From Dichetophora obliterata (taxonomy: Eukaryota > Arthropoda > Insecta > Diptera > Sciomyzidae): a stretch of DNA of 64,000 bases. The translations under genes and the position numbers were made by a program. This document shows, piece after piece, positions 44,203-56,700 of the stretch. Location of the stretch: contig OY986437.1 of the NCBI GenBank assembly GCA_963920525.1, positions 118,031,715 to 118,095,714 on the forward strand, written 5' to 3'. The stretch's first letter is position 1, and the number at the start of each line of letters is the position of its first letter. The notes beneath the pieces were generated by a model. It had not been told where the DNA came from and made no database searches. It worked only from the letters and a program-made list of their open reading frames with translations.

Positions 44203-44521
44203 GATACACATTGACTGCAACAGTCGTCCACCGACAAAACGAAAACTTGCCGTCAGAGAGAAATGTCGCAGTATTCTTGACGACTTGATTATAATGAACG
44301 CAACAGCGACAATCTGTATTTCATACAAAATATAAACAAACTCTGCTATGTTTGCTCTTGTCGTCTATCAAATTAGAAATAGATTGAAGTCTGCGGCAGC
44401 AACAATTGTGATCGTGTTCTCTCTTTGTCGTGCCGTCTTCAAAAAATACATCTCCATAAGAAAACATGCGTTCTATTTTCTGACAATTGGCGTTCGTCAC
44501 TAGTCGCAGTCAATGTGTATC
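44203..44521. mobile_element. MITE with GATACACATTGACTGC ends
   Basis: 44203-44218 and 44506-44521 are perfect inverted repeats of 16 bp, with weaker pairing just inside. 319 bp, GC-richer than the flanks. No target duplication recognised. Confidence 0.72.
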
Positions 44522-45985
44522 ATGCATATGTTTTTGACATTAATTTTGTTTCGAATTAACATGGGAATGTATCCTAGAAGGTCGAATTTCGACAACTGCT
44601 GAACTCTAGTACATAAATGCAATTAGGCCCAATCACACACGTATCTGTTTCTGATAAAATTAATAATAGGATACAGCTGTCTCTCTTCTATATGTCTCGC
44701 GTATTTGTTTACTTTTCGCAATAAGTACATAAATAGTTGTCAAATGAATGCAAAATGTAATTGGGAAGAGGTATTTTTTATCGTATAGAGAAAATGTTTT
44801 GCAAGGACGTTTACATTAGTTAAATTAAATGCAGAAAATGTGCTGTTTAAATAATTTGTAATTGTAAAAAAGTTATTTATATCTTTGGAACGTGCCTACT
44901 GTTATCAAAATATAATCCAAGTCAGGCTTCATGTTTGAAATGTAACATTATTTCCGAATTGTGTTCTTCGAGCGTTGCGTGCGTTCATTGCTTATCAAAC
45001 TCAGTTCACTTTATTTTATATTTTTTTTTTTTCTGCTGTTCTGCTTTGTGGCACAGTCTGGTAGATTACTGTAATATTAGCAGAGTTTTATATTTACTTT
45101 AAAATTACAAATATTCACAATCCCAGGTGATCATATTTTCTTATTAAAAATACAGGACAAAACATAATATGACTTTTTAAATAATAATAACTAAAAGCAA
45201 AAAGTATAACTATTTATATAGAACATTATCATTTGCTTCCTTGTCTGCCCTTTAGTCAAGTATAGAATAGAATAGTCGATTTCCACATAAGTTATTTGTT
45301 AATATTTTGAAATAACCACATAAGTTTGGTGTTTAACAAGGTGGGATGACATAACTGTTAAATTGTTAAATTTTTATACATCTTTAAATAAGAATTCATT
45401 AAAGTTCGGTGCACTTGTCTGTAATGTAGGAAATTCTGTATACAAAATTCTGCATTAACAGAAAACTGTGTTAAAAAATTTTGTATGCCAAAATTCTGCA
45501 AAATATTGACTAAGACCAACTAAGATAAACAAGCTTAAAATAACAATTTTCCGTACAAGGGCAAATAATTTAATCTTAAAACACACCGTTTTGTATCCCA
45601 AATAAAGTTAAAATGCTGTAAGTGGAGAGCAGGCTTTTTGAAAGCAAAATTTTAAAAAAACAGTATATTGATATAAAGGAAAATTAAACAAACAGTATGT
45701 TAAAAATACTGAAAAAATTACAGCCTTTTGACAAGAAGAAAACTGACCCGCTCCCAATTTATTATTTTATGATAAAAATATTTGCCCTTGACCGGAATGT
45801 TGTTTTTGTTATATAAAACTGATATTTTTCATGAAAAATTAGATATATATAAAATATATCCTGTTCAATAAAATTGTTTAAAATTAAATTTGTATGGACT
45901 TTATGTCCGTTTTGATTTGGACACTTGCCCGTTTGCGAAGTAGACATAATATAATGTCCAGGGACATTATAGAACCTAAAATTTA
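44522..45985. other. AT-rich DNA without recognised gene
   Basis: Internal repetition of AAATTCTG(C/T)ATA-type words near 45430-45505; otherwise nothing supported. Confidence 0.5.
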
Positions 45986-45989
45986 GTAA

Positions 45990-46160
45990 TTTTGTTCAGA
46001 TGGCTACTGTCGGCAACTGTAAAATTGGGCGTGGTCAAACTTAATGTACTCCCACTTTTTTAAATCATGTTAAATTCTGAGTTGTACACCTTTTACTACT
46101 AAAACTTGGAAAATATGTATATAAATGTTGCCACACCCACTTTACCGCTCACAAATCGAT
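45990..46160 (-). repeat. GTGTGGCAACA...GACCACGCCC repeat, partner of 12640-12800
   Basis: The minus strand shares GGGTGTGGCAACA at one end and GACCACGCCCA at the other with 12640-12800 (plus), and adjoining CAGTAGCCAT/CAGTAACCAT. Probably remains of one MITE family. Confidence 0.55.
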
Positions 46161-46309
46161 AGAACTCTGTAAATCAGACGGTTTTGATCGCATAATACTA
46201 AAATTTGGTAATTGGTAAAATATAGTGTACCTAAAATAGATACCTCAACCACAACCTAAATTTTCGATATTAAAAAACTTTGGAATTATGTGTCACACAG
46301 CCTTGTAGT

Positions 46310-46490
46310 TCCATTGTAGTTCAATTGGGCAATTAAGTAACTAGGTGGTTAAGTAATGATGTAATTTAGTAATTAAAAAACAAATTTAATATATTTTTCT
46401 TTCCTTGTCTCTACTGAAACAAAAAAATTTACGAAACATCTACTAAACGAAACAGTGCGGACGATTTGACCATCATGGTAAATGAAATGG
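46310..46490 (+). repeat. dispersed repeat, inverted partner of 14270-14480
   Basis: Collinear with the reverse complement of 14270-14480 (TAATTTAGTAATTAAAAAAC, GAAACATCTACTAAACGAAA, CATCATGGTAAATGAAAT). Confidence 0.7.
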
Positions 46491-46499
46491 GAAATGAAA

Positions 46500-47820
46500 C
46501 TGTTAATACTAAAATTTTCTTGCCAGCACGCAAAAAACCAATATTATATCGTTTGGGTACTGTCACAAGGACACTTAGAGTCATAGTCTTTTATAGTGAT
46601 ATGAAGCTCATAAACTTTAATTCCAATTTTTATTATTTTATTGTTTTTATTACTCATATTGTAGCGGTTTTACGTTTAACCATTTTAACCATTCAACTAT
46701 TAATTTAGTTTATTTATAATTCAAACTGAACCACGACAATTTGGAGATAACCAGCTTGTGTGGGTCAAATCGTTTATCGGATGTAATCTCGTAATTTTGA
46801 GTTAAGCTGTTTATTTATTCGGCTTTTCTACTCGCTTGCAACTCATTTTGCGGTTAATAATTCTTGTCTCGGAATTTTGCCTTTAAATCTGTGTAAGATT
46901 TTTTGTTCGTCCTGCTTGTTAATCCAGCAAATGAATCTGTTGTGACCTTTATGCTTCTCGCTGCAAGGCGAGCTGCATGTTTTCTAGTCACCAGGAGATT
47001 TTCTTTCTATAAAACGAGTGATTATTTTTGACAAGAAACACATAATTCATCTCCTTTTTTTTAAAAACAATCCCTGTGGTTTTTTTTTGCAAAGTATTTC
47101 CGCTGCCTACACTAGATTTATTTCGATATAATTTAAGTATTACATGCAATGGCTTTGCTTCGATGCTCATCACTACCACAGAACTTAATTAAGATATAAA
47201 ACTGCCTTGCATGAAATTGCAAGGCAACGGTCAACAGAAAAGATAGCCTAGCAACAAACCGGTTTTTTTTATAACAGTTTATAGAATTTAGATTGTTTTG
47301 GATGAAAAATGTTGAGTTGCTTGAACCTTTTTTTTTGTGACTACTCATCAAAAGTTTTACCATAATTTGAGTGTGGTTTATTTTTATCCAACATTCATTC
47401 GTCAGCAAGTCAACTTAATTATATTATAATTATTTTTTTTTAATTGAGAACTTCTGTCTAAAGATGACAGTTGAAATAAAAACAAAAGAAAAATGTTCCC
47501 AACAGCACGCTTTAAAATGTATCTATGTTAATCCATGCTTAATAATTATAATTGCGGAAAAAAGGGTTTTTGCATGTTTTAATTATACTTTTAAGCAATT
47601 TCAATTGCGTTTTGCTTTATGTAGAAAAGTGAAAACTATGCCTACAAGTGCTTAACCCTTGTTGGATCGCTAGAATCAAATAGTAATAGTTAAATATTTC
47701 ATGCAAATATACCAATAAAAGACCACAATTTTTATACCATTGCTGAAGTTTCTGATGCAAAAAAGAGTGAGTGCAAACTCTTGCAATAACAAAAAGCTAA
47801 ACAAACAACATGTGTTACTA
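46500..47820. other. AT-rich DNA without recognised gene
   Basis: ORFs of 60-90 codons, none with a motif. Confidence 0.55.
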
Positions 47821-47825
47821 ATATA

Positions 47826-48060
47826 CAGTCGCCGACATAAGTCTCCGCACACCACTGAATTTTGGACTTTCTCAAAATTTATGAATATAAATGAAAAATT
47901 GTATAAACAGTTTCATCAGTGATGATTATTAGTTTACAAAGGAATAACATATATTTTGTGTCATGCCAGTACCACACATTGGTGTCATATTTATAGACTA
48001 GAATTATAACATATTTCGATTTAAAATGTTCATATAAGCACATTTTAAATTTTTGTGTGG
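47826..48060. repeat. possible Tc1-type terminal fragment
   Basis: TACAGTCGCCGACATAAGTC at 47825 resembles a Tc1-like end (CAGT after TA). A weak inverse (TTTGTGTGGAGTATACT) lies near 48050. Weak evidence. Confidence 0.3.
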
Positions 48061-48070
48061 AGTATACTCA

Positions 48071-49588
48071 AAGGCGTCCGCAGGAATTTTTCTAGGGGGG
48101 TGGGCAAAAGCATAAAGGAGTCCACAATGTACATAAAGAAAATGTAAGCAATATAATTCTAATTTCTGAGATTTTTGGTACTAATTTTGTAATCATGATA
48201 CGCCGGTTGACACACGCTTTTACACTCAAGAAAATTATATATATTTCAAATTTAATTTTATTTTATGTATTTTCAAAAATTGTTTTCTCATCAAATTTTC
48301 TTAGTAATTGAGTAAATTAAATAATGTGATGTCTCTTTTATCCTTAAATAAAATCCCATTAATTACTATTTAGCCCCCAAGTTTTCCTCTTTTCAAATAA
48401 GAACACAAAATATTTCCCAATATTTTTTAAAAAAAAAGAAGAATAAAAACAGCAAAAATTTCAAACCATTTTTTCCAGTCTTGGCGGACTATAACTCATA
48501 AACGATTTGCGAGTGGCCTAAAATTTATCAGATTTGGATTTAGGAGGTAAAAATCCATAACATCCGTAAAAATTAAGAATCAGAGTTGTCGCTATTCTTG
48601 AAATGTTCCCCGCGTGGACATCAAATGACTTATTTTTCAACATGCATCAGTTCTAGCAGCATGCAAGTTACTAAAATCGAGTTTGAAAACATACCTATTA
48701 ATGAATTATTAAAAAAAATTATTTATTTTTTAATACAAAACGTATGAATTAATATATAAAGAGGTACATGCATAGATAGGTTTTGGGCTCCATTCATTTT
48801 CTTAACATATTCCAGAACCTCCTTGCAAGGCTTGATTCTGAATCCTGGATGTAGTATAAGCACGTGACGGGAAAATATCCAGAAAATTCTCAAAATGGGT
48901 GGACGCCTGTTCAAAAACGTGAATGTGAAGAAGTCTAAAATAAATGTTTTAAATCGAGTTTCCTTTTATAATTTTAGTCATAAAAAAACTTTTGCCCATA
49001 AAATAACCTAATGTAAAAGCGTTTTCTTAAAAAGAATTTGCCATCAGATTTTTTTAAAAATTAGTGCATAATTTAAAATAAGCCTACTTTATTCAGAATC
49101 TCCTAATTTTTTTCGCTTTTGAATTAGAAGCTTTTTCCTTGCCTAGATCGCTGCAATTTTCTCAAATTTAAATGCTGCAAGATTAATAGCAATTTTATTA
49201 CGTTTCCGGAAAATTAAAAAATTATCCAAATTGGACTATGTTTAAGACAGAAAAACAATTTTTTTAAGCCGATTTTTGGGAAAGCATTTAGTTTTTTTAA
49301 ATTCATTTTACTATGTTTTCCATCTTACCATCTGTTGCTCCGAAGAATGATCTTTGACTAATGGGGATATCATTCCTTACTTTATCAAAATGCATGTTCT
49401 TGCTAAATTATACACTTCTACAAATAAAAACGACGTTTTTAGTAAAAAATTTCTAAAATCCCAAAGAAAGTTTTTTGACTCTTCCGTAAAATTTTTTAAT
49501 TGTAGCTTACGGCTTTTTGATGTAATATGAAGATATTTAAAAATTCACTGCCTAAGGGGGCGAGTGCCCCCTGCCTGTCCCTGTGGTC
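48071..49588. mobile_element. degenerate TIR element with G-rich ends
   Basis: Left GGCGTCCGCAGGAATTTTTC then TAGGGGGGTGGGCAA; right GGGGGCGAGTGCCCCCTGCC then TGTCCCTGTGGTCGT. The ends are imperfectly inverted and match a widespread insect end type (CAGGGGCGTCCGCAGG...GGGGGGGC). The 1.5-kb interior is AT-rich without a recognised transposase. Confidence 0.45.
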
Positions 49589-50015
49589 GTAATAAGGAAG
49601 GATGCGGCATCTACATATTTCAATATTCTGAGATAAGCGACTTACAGTAATTTATCAAAAATTCACTGATTAATGTTTGGATGGTTATAAATATTTGGTT
49701 CTACAGGATAGTGAAATCCAGATAGCTTTTAATATTAATGACATTTTTTCGATTTAATTAAAAATGTCAAAACTGTGGAACAAACACTGTAGTTGCTGCT
49801 TTTGTTATTGTTTGTTCTATAAATTTAAATAATTTCAAAAGGCCGTATCTACATCAAATGTACGTTTTATATAAGAAAAAGCTTTTTTGTATATATATTT
49901 ATGATATTTAAATGATATATTTTTTAAACATTATATCTTGCTCAAGGATATTTAATAAAAAATCAATATGCTATGTTTAAAAAATCAATATTTAAAAGAT
50001 TTTTTTGTCACAAAA

Positions 50016-50182
50016 CTAAGGCTTCCCGCAGAGTAAACGCCGAAGCAGGCAGGCAGGCAGGCGCAGGAAAACTACGTGAGCAAGCGAGAAAAAGTTATTT
50101 CTATCTCGTTTCTTCGCAGGGCACTGCCTGCGCTTACCTGCCTGCCTGTCTGCTTCGGCGTTTACTCTGCGGGCAGCCTAAG
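50016..50182. repeat. GC-rich hairpin with CAGG repeats
   Basis: Outer arms CGCAGAGTAAACGCCGAAGC and its inverse are perfect; next come CAGG repeats opposing CCTG repeats; the inner arms (GAGCAAGCGAGA against TCTCGTTTCTTCG) pair partly around AAAAAGTTATTTCTA. Arms of about 70 nt. Strikingly GC-rich inside AT-rich DNA. The ORF at 49973-50236 is a by-product. Confidence 0.85.
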
Positions 50183-50189
50183 GAAGTAA

Positions 50190-51285
50190 AAAGCATTTTA
50201 CAAAGCATTAATTACAAATTCAAAGGGAAAACATAGTATCTGTTTGTAGATACCGCTTTTTATCTCTTTTTATGTAGTTGCTTTAATTTGTGTAGATAGA
50301 ACATTTCATGTTAAAATATTAAGCAATTAAGCAAAATATTCGAAATTTTTTTTTTATTTTCTTGAAAATGGAAGAAAAATGATTTAAGAAAAAACAATAA
50401 AACTGATTTTTAGTTTTATGCTAGATGCCGCACTCTTGCTCATGACGGCAGTATAACGACAGAAAGTTTTGCAAATCAGATATTTTCGTAAAAGTTTATA
50501 AAAATATTTCGAAACACAAACTGAGTTAAAAGATGATCACAAATAAGTAAAACTAAAAAAAATGAACTTTGTTAAAATGGAAATTTATATATTTATTTGT
50601 GTATGATTGTATGTGGGTTGGACTAAATACTGTCAATTCAGCTTCTAGTTTACATAGCTCCATATAGAAGTACTTTTTTAATAAACAAAGTGAAAACACA
50701 ATGTTTTTAAAATTCATTAAAATATTACCTAAAAACGGTTTAGTATTCTTGAAAACTTTGAGAGCTGTTTTGACATTACGAATCTCGTTACATATTAATT
50801 TCAGAAGAAAAAGTATTTATTCGGCAAACAATTTTATAAGATACAATTTTGGAGTGAACTGATTTCGTTAGTTACAGGGTGTTGCTTATTTGCAAGGTTG
50901 GGATATTATTGGACAAACTTAACACTTTCTCATAATTTTATTGTGTATATGTATTACTCTTTAACTTTTGTTTAATTATACTAGTATCGAAATTCGACCA
51001 ACTGCCTGTAAAGCAGTGAACCGAAGGGAACTGTAACGCAGCGTATGTTAAGGCACTGTAGCGTAGATTTGAGAAAACAGAACATTAAGGATGCATATAG
51101 TAGCGTATGTGACTCTTTTGCAATATTTACAATATTATTAAAAGTAAATTAAAGCTAGACTTTTGCTTAATTTACTATTTGTAATAATTTCAATATCGCA
51201 AAATTTATTCACAAATGTTACATAAAATAAATTCTCATTGTAGGGTATCCGTAAGAGCTGTCGAAAAATGTCAGTATTATTTTGT
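50190..51285. other. AT-rich DNA without recognised gene
   Basis: Nothing supported. Confidence 0.55.
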
Positions 51286-51289
51286 GTAA

Positions 51290-51660
51290 ACACCCAAAAA
51301 ATATTTAGGATAAAATTACGAATAAAATCTTTGTAGAAATACAAACAGAGGCTATTCGTAAAATGTTTAAATGTTTTGTACATACCACAAACGTTTGTAG
51401 TGTTGACCGCATGAAAAAAAATTTTTGTATACGTAACTTTGTACATTCTACAAACGCTAATTTGTAAAAATCTATAATGTATAAATTTGTGAACTGAACG
51501 AACATTGTTTGATAATATACAAAGCGGTGGCAGCAGCGTTCGTATATTCGTATATCGTATCTTTGTAGATGAAACGAATGCGTTTGTAAAATATACAAAT
51601 ATTTCTTTATACAATGTACAAACGGTCTTTTGTATTATTTACAAAGTCGTTCGTAGGCCA
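51290..51660. repeat. cluster of TTTGTA...TACAAA palindromic motifs
   Basis: At least eight short inverted units of the form TTTGTAnAnTnTACAAA or ACAAACGTTTGTA on both strands; the two outer ones (TTTGTAGAAATACAAA near 51328 and TTTGTATTATTTACAAA near 51630) sit at the limits. Looks like a transposon terminus or MITE dense in subterminal repeats. The long ORFs across it are repeat-driven. Confidence 0.6.
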
Positions 51661-52168
51661 AATGGTCTTTCTACGCTGTTTCAGGTCAAAGATCATCAAT
51701 CTAAATTCCAATCATATTGCACAAACCTCCTCATCCAGACCTTTTATCCGATACCTCATTCTACCTCTTAGTAATCCTTCATCGCTCATCTTTCGGGTCA
51801 TAGGTAATTGATTTATAATCGAACATGCTTCTGCACATCTATGGTGCAGTACCTTTCAAATGATACACGTTCCATTACCATTCTTTTAAAAAATTATAAA
51901 GAAGCGTAAGAAAACGATGTTGAAGTAAAAGATATAGGTTTTGTCAGATCACATGTTATGGTAAACCGATAAGCTTTTCAACCGCCAAAATTCAAGTCAC
52001 CTGATTGAAATTTTCCAAGAAACTATACAAAAATATTGAATAAAATATTGAAACAAAAATATTTTTTGTGACGCAATGCACAGCCACATGTATAAATTAT
52101 TTACTAAATTTTCAGAAATTCGACAGCTTTGAAATTTTTTTAATATATAATCGGAACCACGAGAGCGA

Positions 52169-52464
52169 ACTACCAGAACTGGCAAAAGGCAACTGACAGC
52201 TCATACAAAATCTGCAACCGATGAGAATGCGATGAGAATTAATGCGATGAGCAAAAATTAAAAAGAATCTGTCATGGCTGAAACTATTTTGCTTTTTTAA
52301 TTTTTTATTGGTCAATCAATTGTCACAACAGCACTTCATTTTAATTAAAAAAAAAAATAAGTTTTTAAACACAACATAAAAATATCCAATAGAAGTAATT
52401 TAATATTTCACTGTTATCTTTGTTTTCTTTTAAAAAAAAAACTGATTTTGACAGTTCTGGTAGT
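52169..52464. mobile_element. possible MITE with 19-bp TIRs
   Basis: ACTACCAGAACTGGCAAAA (52169-52187) and TTTTGACAGTTCTGGTAGT (52446-52464) are inverted at 18 of 19. No target duplication seen. Confidence 0.45.
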
Positions 52465-52608
52465 ATTGTCAAAGAGATCACGATTAGCCACGAGACTACC
52501 TGTATTATTCTACCATGATCGGAATATGCCTACTGAACAATAAAATAAAAATATCCACACCGGTTCAATAAATCTGCGTTTTATTTTTAAATTAATTGCT
52601 TTATTCTG

Positions 52609-52733
52609 TATCACGAATAAGCACACCCATGATGAGACAGACACGAGAAGCAATACAATTTTGTATCGAAGAAAGTATTGCTTTTCGTGTTTTTCTCATC
52701 GTTGGTGTGCTTCTTAGTATGTGCTTCGTGATA
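52609..52733. repeat. hairpin (about 50-bp arms)
   Basis: TATCACGAA...GATGAGACAGACACGAGAAG and CAATAC (52609-52656) pairs with GTATTGCTTTTCGTG...CTCATC...TTCGTGATA (52675-52733), loop 18 nt, with a small bulge in the right arm. It lies just 5' of SINE copy A. Confidence 0.75.
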
Positions 52734-52753
52734 TAAAATCAAACAGTAAGTCG

Positions 52754-53021
52754 TGTGGCGGCCGTAGCCTAGTGGGTAGAGTGCGTGGCCCCTAAGCTAA
52801 AGAACCGCGAAAGTCCGGGTTCGATTCCAGACAGAAAGTTTTTCAATTGAATTAATTTTTCTGTTCGGTCGTCAACTTTGCAGACAATGGCAAACCTCAG
52901 AAAGTAAAAATTGCCATGTAAAGCTTCTTGAGAACATAAGCCGTTCGGAGTCGGCATAAAACACGTAGGTCCAGTTCTCGGTTATTTGTGATCAAACATT
53001 TAATAACACACACAACACAAT
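52754..53021 (+). mobile_element. tRNA-derived SINE, copy A
   Basis: tRNA-like head with A box TAGCCTAGTGGG (52765-52776) and B box GGTTCGATTCC (52818-52828), then a body with TTTCTGTTCGGTCGTCAACT, GCCGTTCGGAGTCGGCATAA and a tail to ACACAACACAAT. Collinear with copy B at 34817-35088. Better preserved A and B boxes than copy B. The body is of the type I associate with tephritid SINEs. Confidence 0.85.
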
Positions 53022-53399
53022 AGATCACAGAACAGTTTAAGTAGGGCGTGCACTTTTATTAATCTGCGTATACTCGGATATTGATCTGTCAGACCGACGG
53101 CTTTTGTTTGCCTTTCTATAAAACTATTTTTTTTTTGTGTGTTTTCACACAATCTCATCAAACAGTTAACTTTATATTAAGATGATATTTTAAACATTCT
53201 AAAATAGCACCGTCCCCGTGAATACGTGTTAGTCTTTGGCGCTAGTATACGAAAGTTAAGAAACTCTTTATTTTGTTTTGTCTCAGCAACACTGATTAAA
53301 TGTGTATGAAAAGATAGAGAAAAGAAGGAAAATAAAAAGTTACAACAACCACACAGCTCTGTTTTTTTTCACTCTCGCATTCTGCGCTCCCACCAAGGT

Positions 53400-53745
53400 T
53401 GCACAGGTACGTACTTTCGTACCATTTTGGACAGTTTTTATTCTTCACGTACGAGGTACAACATTTTCCGTACTAGTACACTTTTATTTTCATCGCTTTT
53501 CTGTGTATTTTTTTCTTGGTGTGGCCACACTCGTTTTTTTTTGGTTCGCATTATAGCGATTTGGCAGCACTTCTAGCATTTGGTTGTTTGTTTACGTATG
53601 AAGTGCAAACAAACAAAAAGTGCGAATCACATCTGTGGTGCGAATGGTACCAAGGTACCAATGGTACTCGTACCTATAAGCTTGTATGAAAGTTTCATAT
53701 AAATCAGAGGGTACTAGTACGTCGGTACTTTTGCTTTATGTTGGT
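53400..53745. repeat. GGTAC-rich cluster
   Basis: GGTAC/GTACC and GTACTAGTAC words recur at both ends (53415-53480 and 53645-53735) around a GT-free middle, resembling subterminal repeats of a small hAT-like element starting near AAGGTTGCACAGGTACG (53394 on). The right terminus was not defined. Confidence 0.5.
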
Positions 53746-53749
53746 ATTC

Positions 53750-56700
53750 ATAACAATTTGCCATGGCTTTATTTTTCAGTTTGTTTACAAATAATTCGAC
53801 AAAAACAAAAGCTTCCTTTGTTTTTAGTATAGCTTGGCATTATTTCTGGTACGAAAAAAAAAACTGAACTGAACTTTTATCTTCCGATTTGCTTTTGTGC
53901 AAGATGTATCGTTTGTCCATCCGAGCACCTGAGAAATCTGTTGGAATAATCTAATCTTGTAAACACTTTAGATAAATCACTTAAAAATATCATTCATTTT
54001 TGCTAAAGATATGTTTTGTATCCTTTTACAGCTGAAATCAGTAAACTTTGTTTTGGACAGCAGCAGGGCTGAAAACACTTTATAAGGTGGGCTCAGACGA
54101 TACTACATGTTGCCAAGCCTGGGTGTACGACTGAATAACTAAAAATTAATCTTTGCGTCTAAGCGATCCCATTTGTTGTTGAACCTCATTAAGCTAAAAA
54201 ATATCGAATGGACAACAGGTATAGCGTTTTGGCAGCAGTGGTGATAATAAATTAATTATTAGAAGATGAAGATAATTTTTAAAGTTAACTGTTCCTAAAT
54301 TAAGCTGCCAAGAGTGGTAGATATATGAAAAAAAGATGTTGCCATGTCGTTATGTTAATGTTCTTAATCAACTAGGGCGAAATAAAAAGGGATGCTATCT
54401 CATTGGGTTTGAGGTTGAAATAATGGTTGCTATTTGCTTCTGTGGTGTAAAGTATACCACAGTATAAAATTTTTCTAAGCGTATTGTTATTGAAATTTAT
54501 AATGTATTTTAAATTCTGCCTTTCTTCTTATCAAATCTGTTCTGAAATTAATATTATGCATTAATAGACATTTGAAATTGCAAATGGTTGGCATTTAAAT
54601 TAATGGAAAACGATCAGCATTTTTTGTGATACTTTAAGTTCTGTTTTTCTTCTTATCAAATTAATTCTGGAATGAATAAAAGAGGGGTTTTATGTCAGCC
54701 AGCAAGTGTAGAGCAAATTTTCTAATTTGCTTTACGTTGACACACAAAAAATAATTCCTAGGGCAAAAAAAAAAAGGAACCGTTAGTTAAGATTGCAATT
54801 ATAAGTGATCAATTAAAATTTCATAAGTTTGTTTATAAAAATTTCGAGAAAATGTGAAATAGCGAAATAGACTTGATTCAGATAAAAACAAACTAAAGAA
54901 AACAAAATAAAAGATTGACAGCTAAAAGAAAATAACGCCTTTTTAAACACTTGCTTTTGTAATTGGATTCAGTTCTAGTTGTTATACCAAACTAAAACGG
55001 AGCGTAGTTTGAAATAATTTTTTAATTTTCAGCTAAATGGCGAGAAAACCGTAAATCTATTTATGAAAATTTGTGATGTGAACATTTTAATAAATTAAAA
55101 ATTCAATTATTTTTTGTTATAATGGGACATGGTGTGACAGAATTAATTTTTTTATATATATGTATCTATTTAACAATGAAAAATTTTGTTGTTGTTTCGG
55201 CCTTCTGTCGTTTGTTGCTATTATAAATTGGGCTGTGGTCGTATAAAAATATAAACTGTTTTTTATTAACTTTTTGCTTTTTTATTATACTATTTTTCGA
55301 TACTTGGCTCACTTTGTGGGCCTTCGTCAGGACGTGAAAGAATAACAAATTAGTTCTTTAACACATTTAAGAGATTATATATGATATTGATATGAATTTT
55401 TATAGGTATGTTCTGTTTTACGTTAAGTGAGGATGAATGTTTTATAGGAAGAAAGAATAGGGAATAACAAGAAGGATATTTTGTCGTACTGCACAAGTAT
55501 GTTTTATATATTTTGTAGCGATCTTTTTTTTTTTTGCTTGTCAAACTTGTATCTTTGTTTAGAAAATCCGCACATTTTCATTGTCTGTTTCGACCTTTTT
55601 ATATTTTTCATATATATTTTATTATTTTGAGAGTACTTTTTTATTTTCTGCCGATGCAACCCTGGCTCCCACAGCAACGCTTCTCAATAGAGCGAATGTG
55701 TGAGTAGAATGTGTGGCTTGGTTTCTTGTTGTGGTTTTTTGTATGGGGAAAAAGTTTTTTTAATTTCTAATTTTTACCTATCTAAATGACAAAACATATG
55801 TATAAAAACTATATTGTGCGCTTGCTATGAACCAGAGCTTTCAAATGATATAAGTTTCATTAGAATGTGTTGTCTTATATTCGGTAAAAAGAGGGCTAAA
55901 GTTTCGTGTTCGTGTATTAATATATACTAGTTTGCGCAATAAGTGTTACGATTAAACAATTACTTTAATGTTATCATCAATCAAACGATCACGATCTCTA
56001 TTTCGATCATTTTACTCCATGGAAACGGCTACTGAATCGACACATGCAAAGCTTTCAATAGAAAAAATAGCTGTAAGCAATTAGGCACACTACATGATGC
56101 AAAAAAAAAACACTGGACAAAAACATGAAAATAACTGGACTTAGAACCCTATAAGTACAATATTGCTCATAAGCTTTCACAAAAACGAAAACCATTGATA
56201 CGCACTTCAACATTCATGCATTTGCTTTAACAAAAGTCTGTTGCATTTGCAAATACAATAATATTGCATGACGCTATTGTGAAGGAATTTGTTCAATAAA
56301 TAAAAGAAAGAAGTGGTAAAGAAATGGAGGGAGTTTTAAAAAAGGAAAAATTAACAAAAAATTAACGGACCAAGAAATTTATTGTACTCATTTTAAAGGG
56401 CATCCTCACGGTAAGTTTTTGAAAAACAGAATAATCATATACACATTAGAGTGAAACGAACTTTTAACCTCACCGGCTTCATATATTTTTGGAAACTCGT
56501 CGTTGAAACCAATTTTTCTGCATAATTTTTTACTTGCGACATAACTTTTGGCTTTGGGTTTTTGTTTTTCATTGCCAGGGCGTTTTTTTTTTTATCTAAA
56601 ATCGAAAAATTTACATCTTAATTTTTATGATGTAAACCTCTCAATTAAGGCATAATTAACAAAATTTCAAGAGTTCCCTATGATATTCGCTCTGGAAGAT

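Noticed and set aside
49973..50236. 87-codon ORF across the GC-rich hairpin
   Set aside because: Its length is explained by the inverted CAGG repeats, not by coding.
51138..51614. 158-codon minus-strand ORF rich in Phe, Tyr and Thr
   Set aside because: Follows the TTTGTA/TACAAA repeats; overlapping frames are also open.
52765..52828. Functional tRNA gene in the SINE head
   Set aside because: No complete cloverleaf; the sequence continues into the SINE body and recurs at 34.8-35.1 kb.
55180..55345. Second hammerhead-like candidate (CTGACGA on minus strand near 55330)
   Set aside because: No GAAA at acceptable spacing with a matching stem II; parts are far apart.
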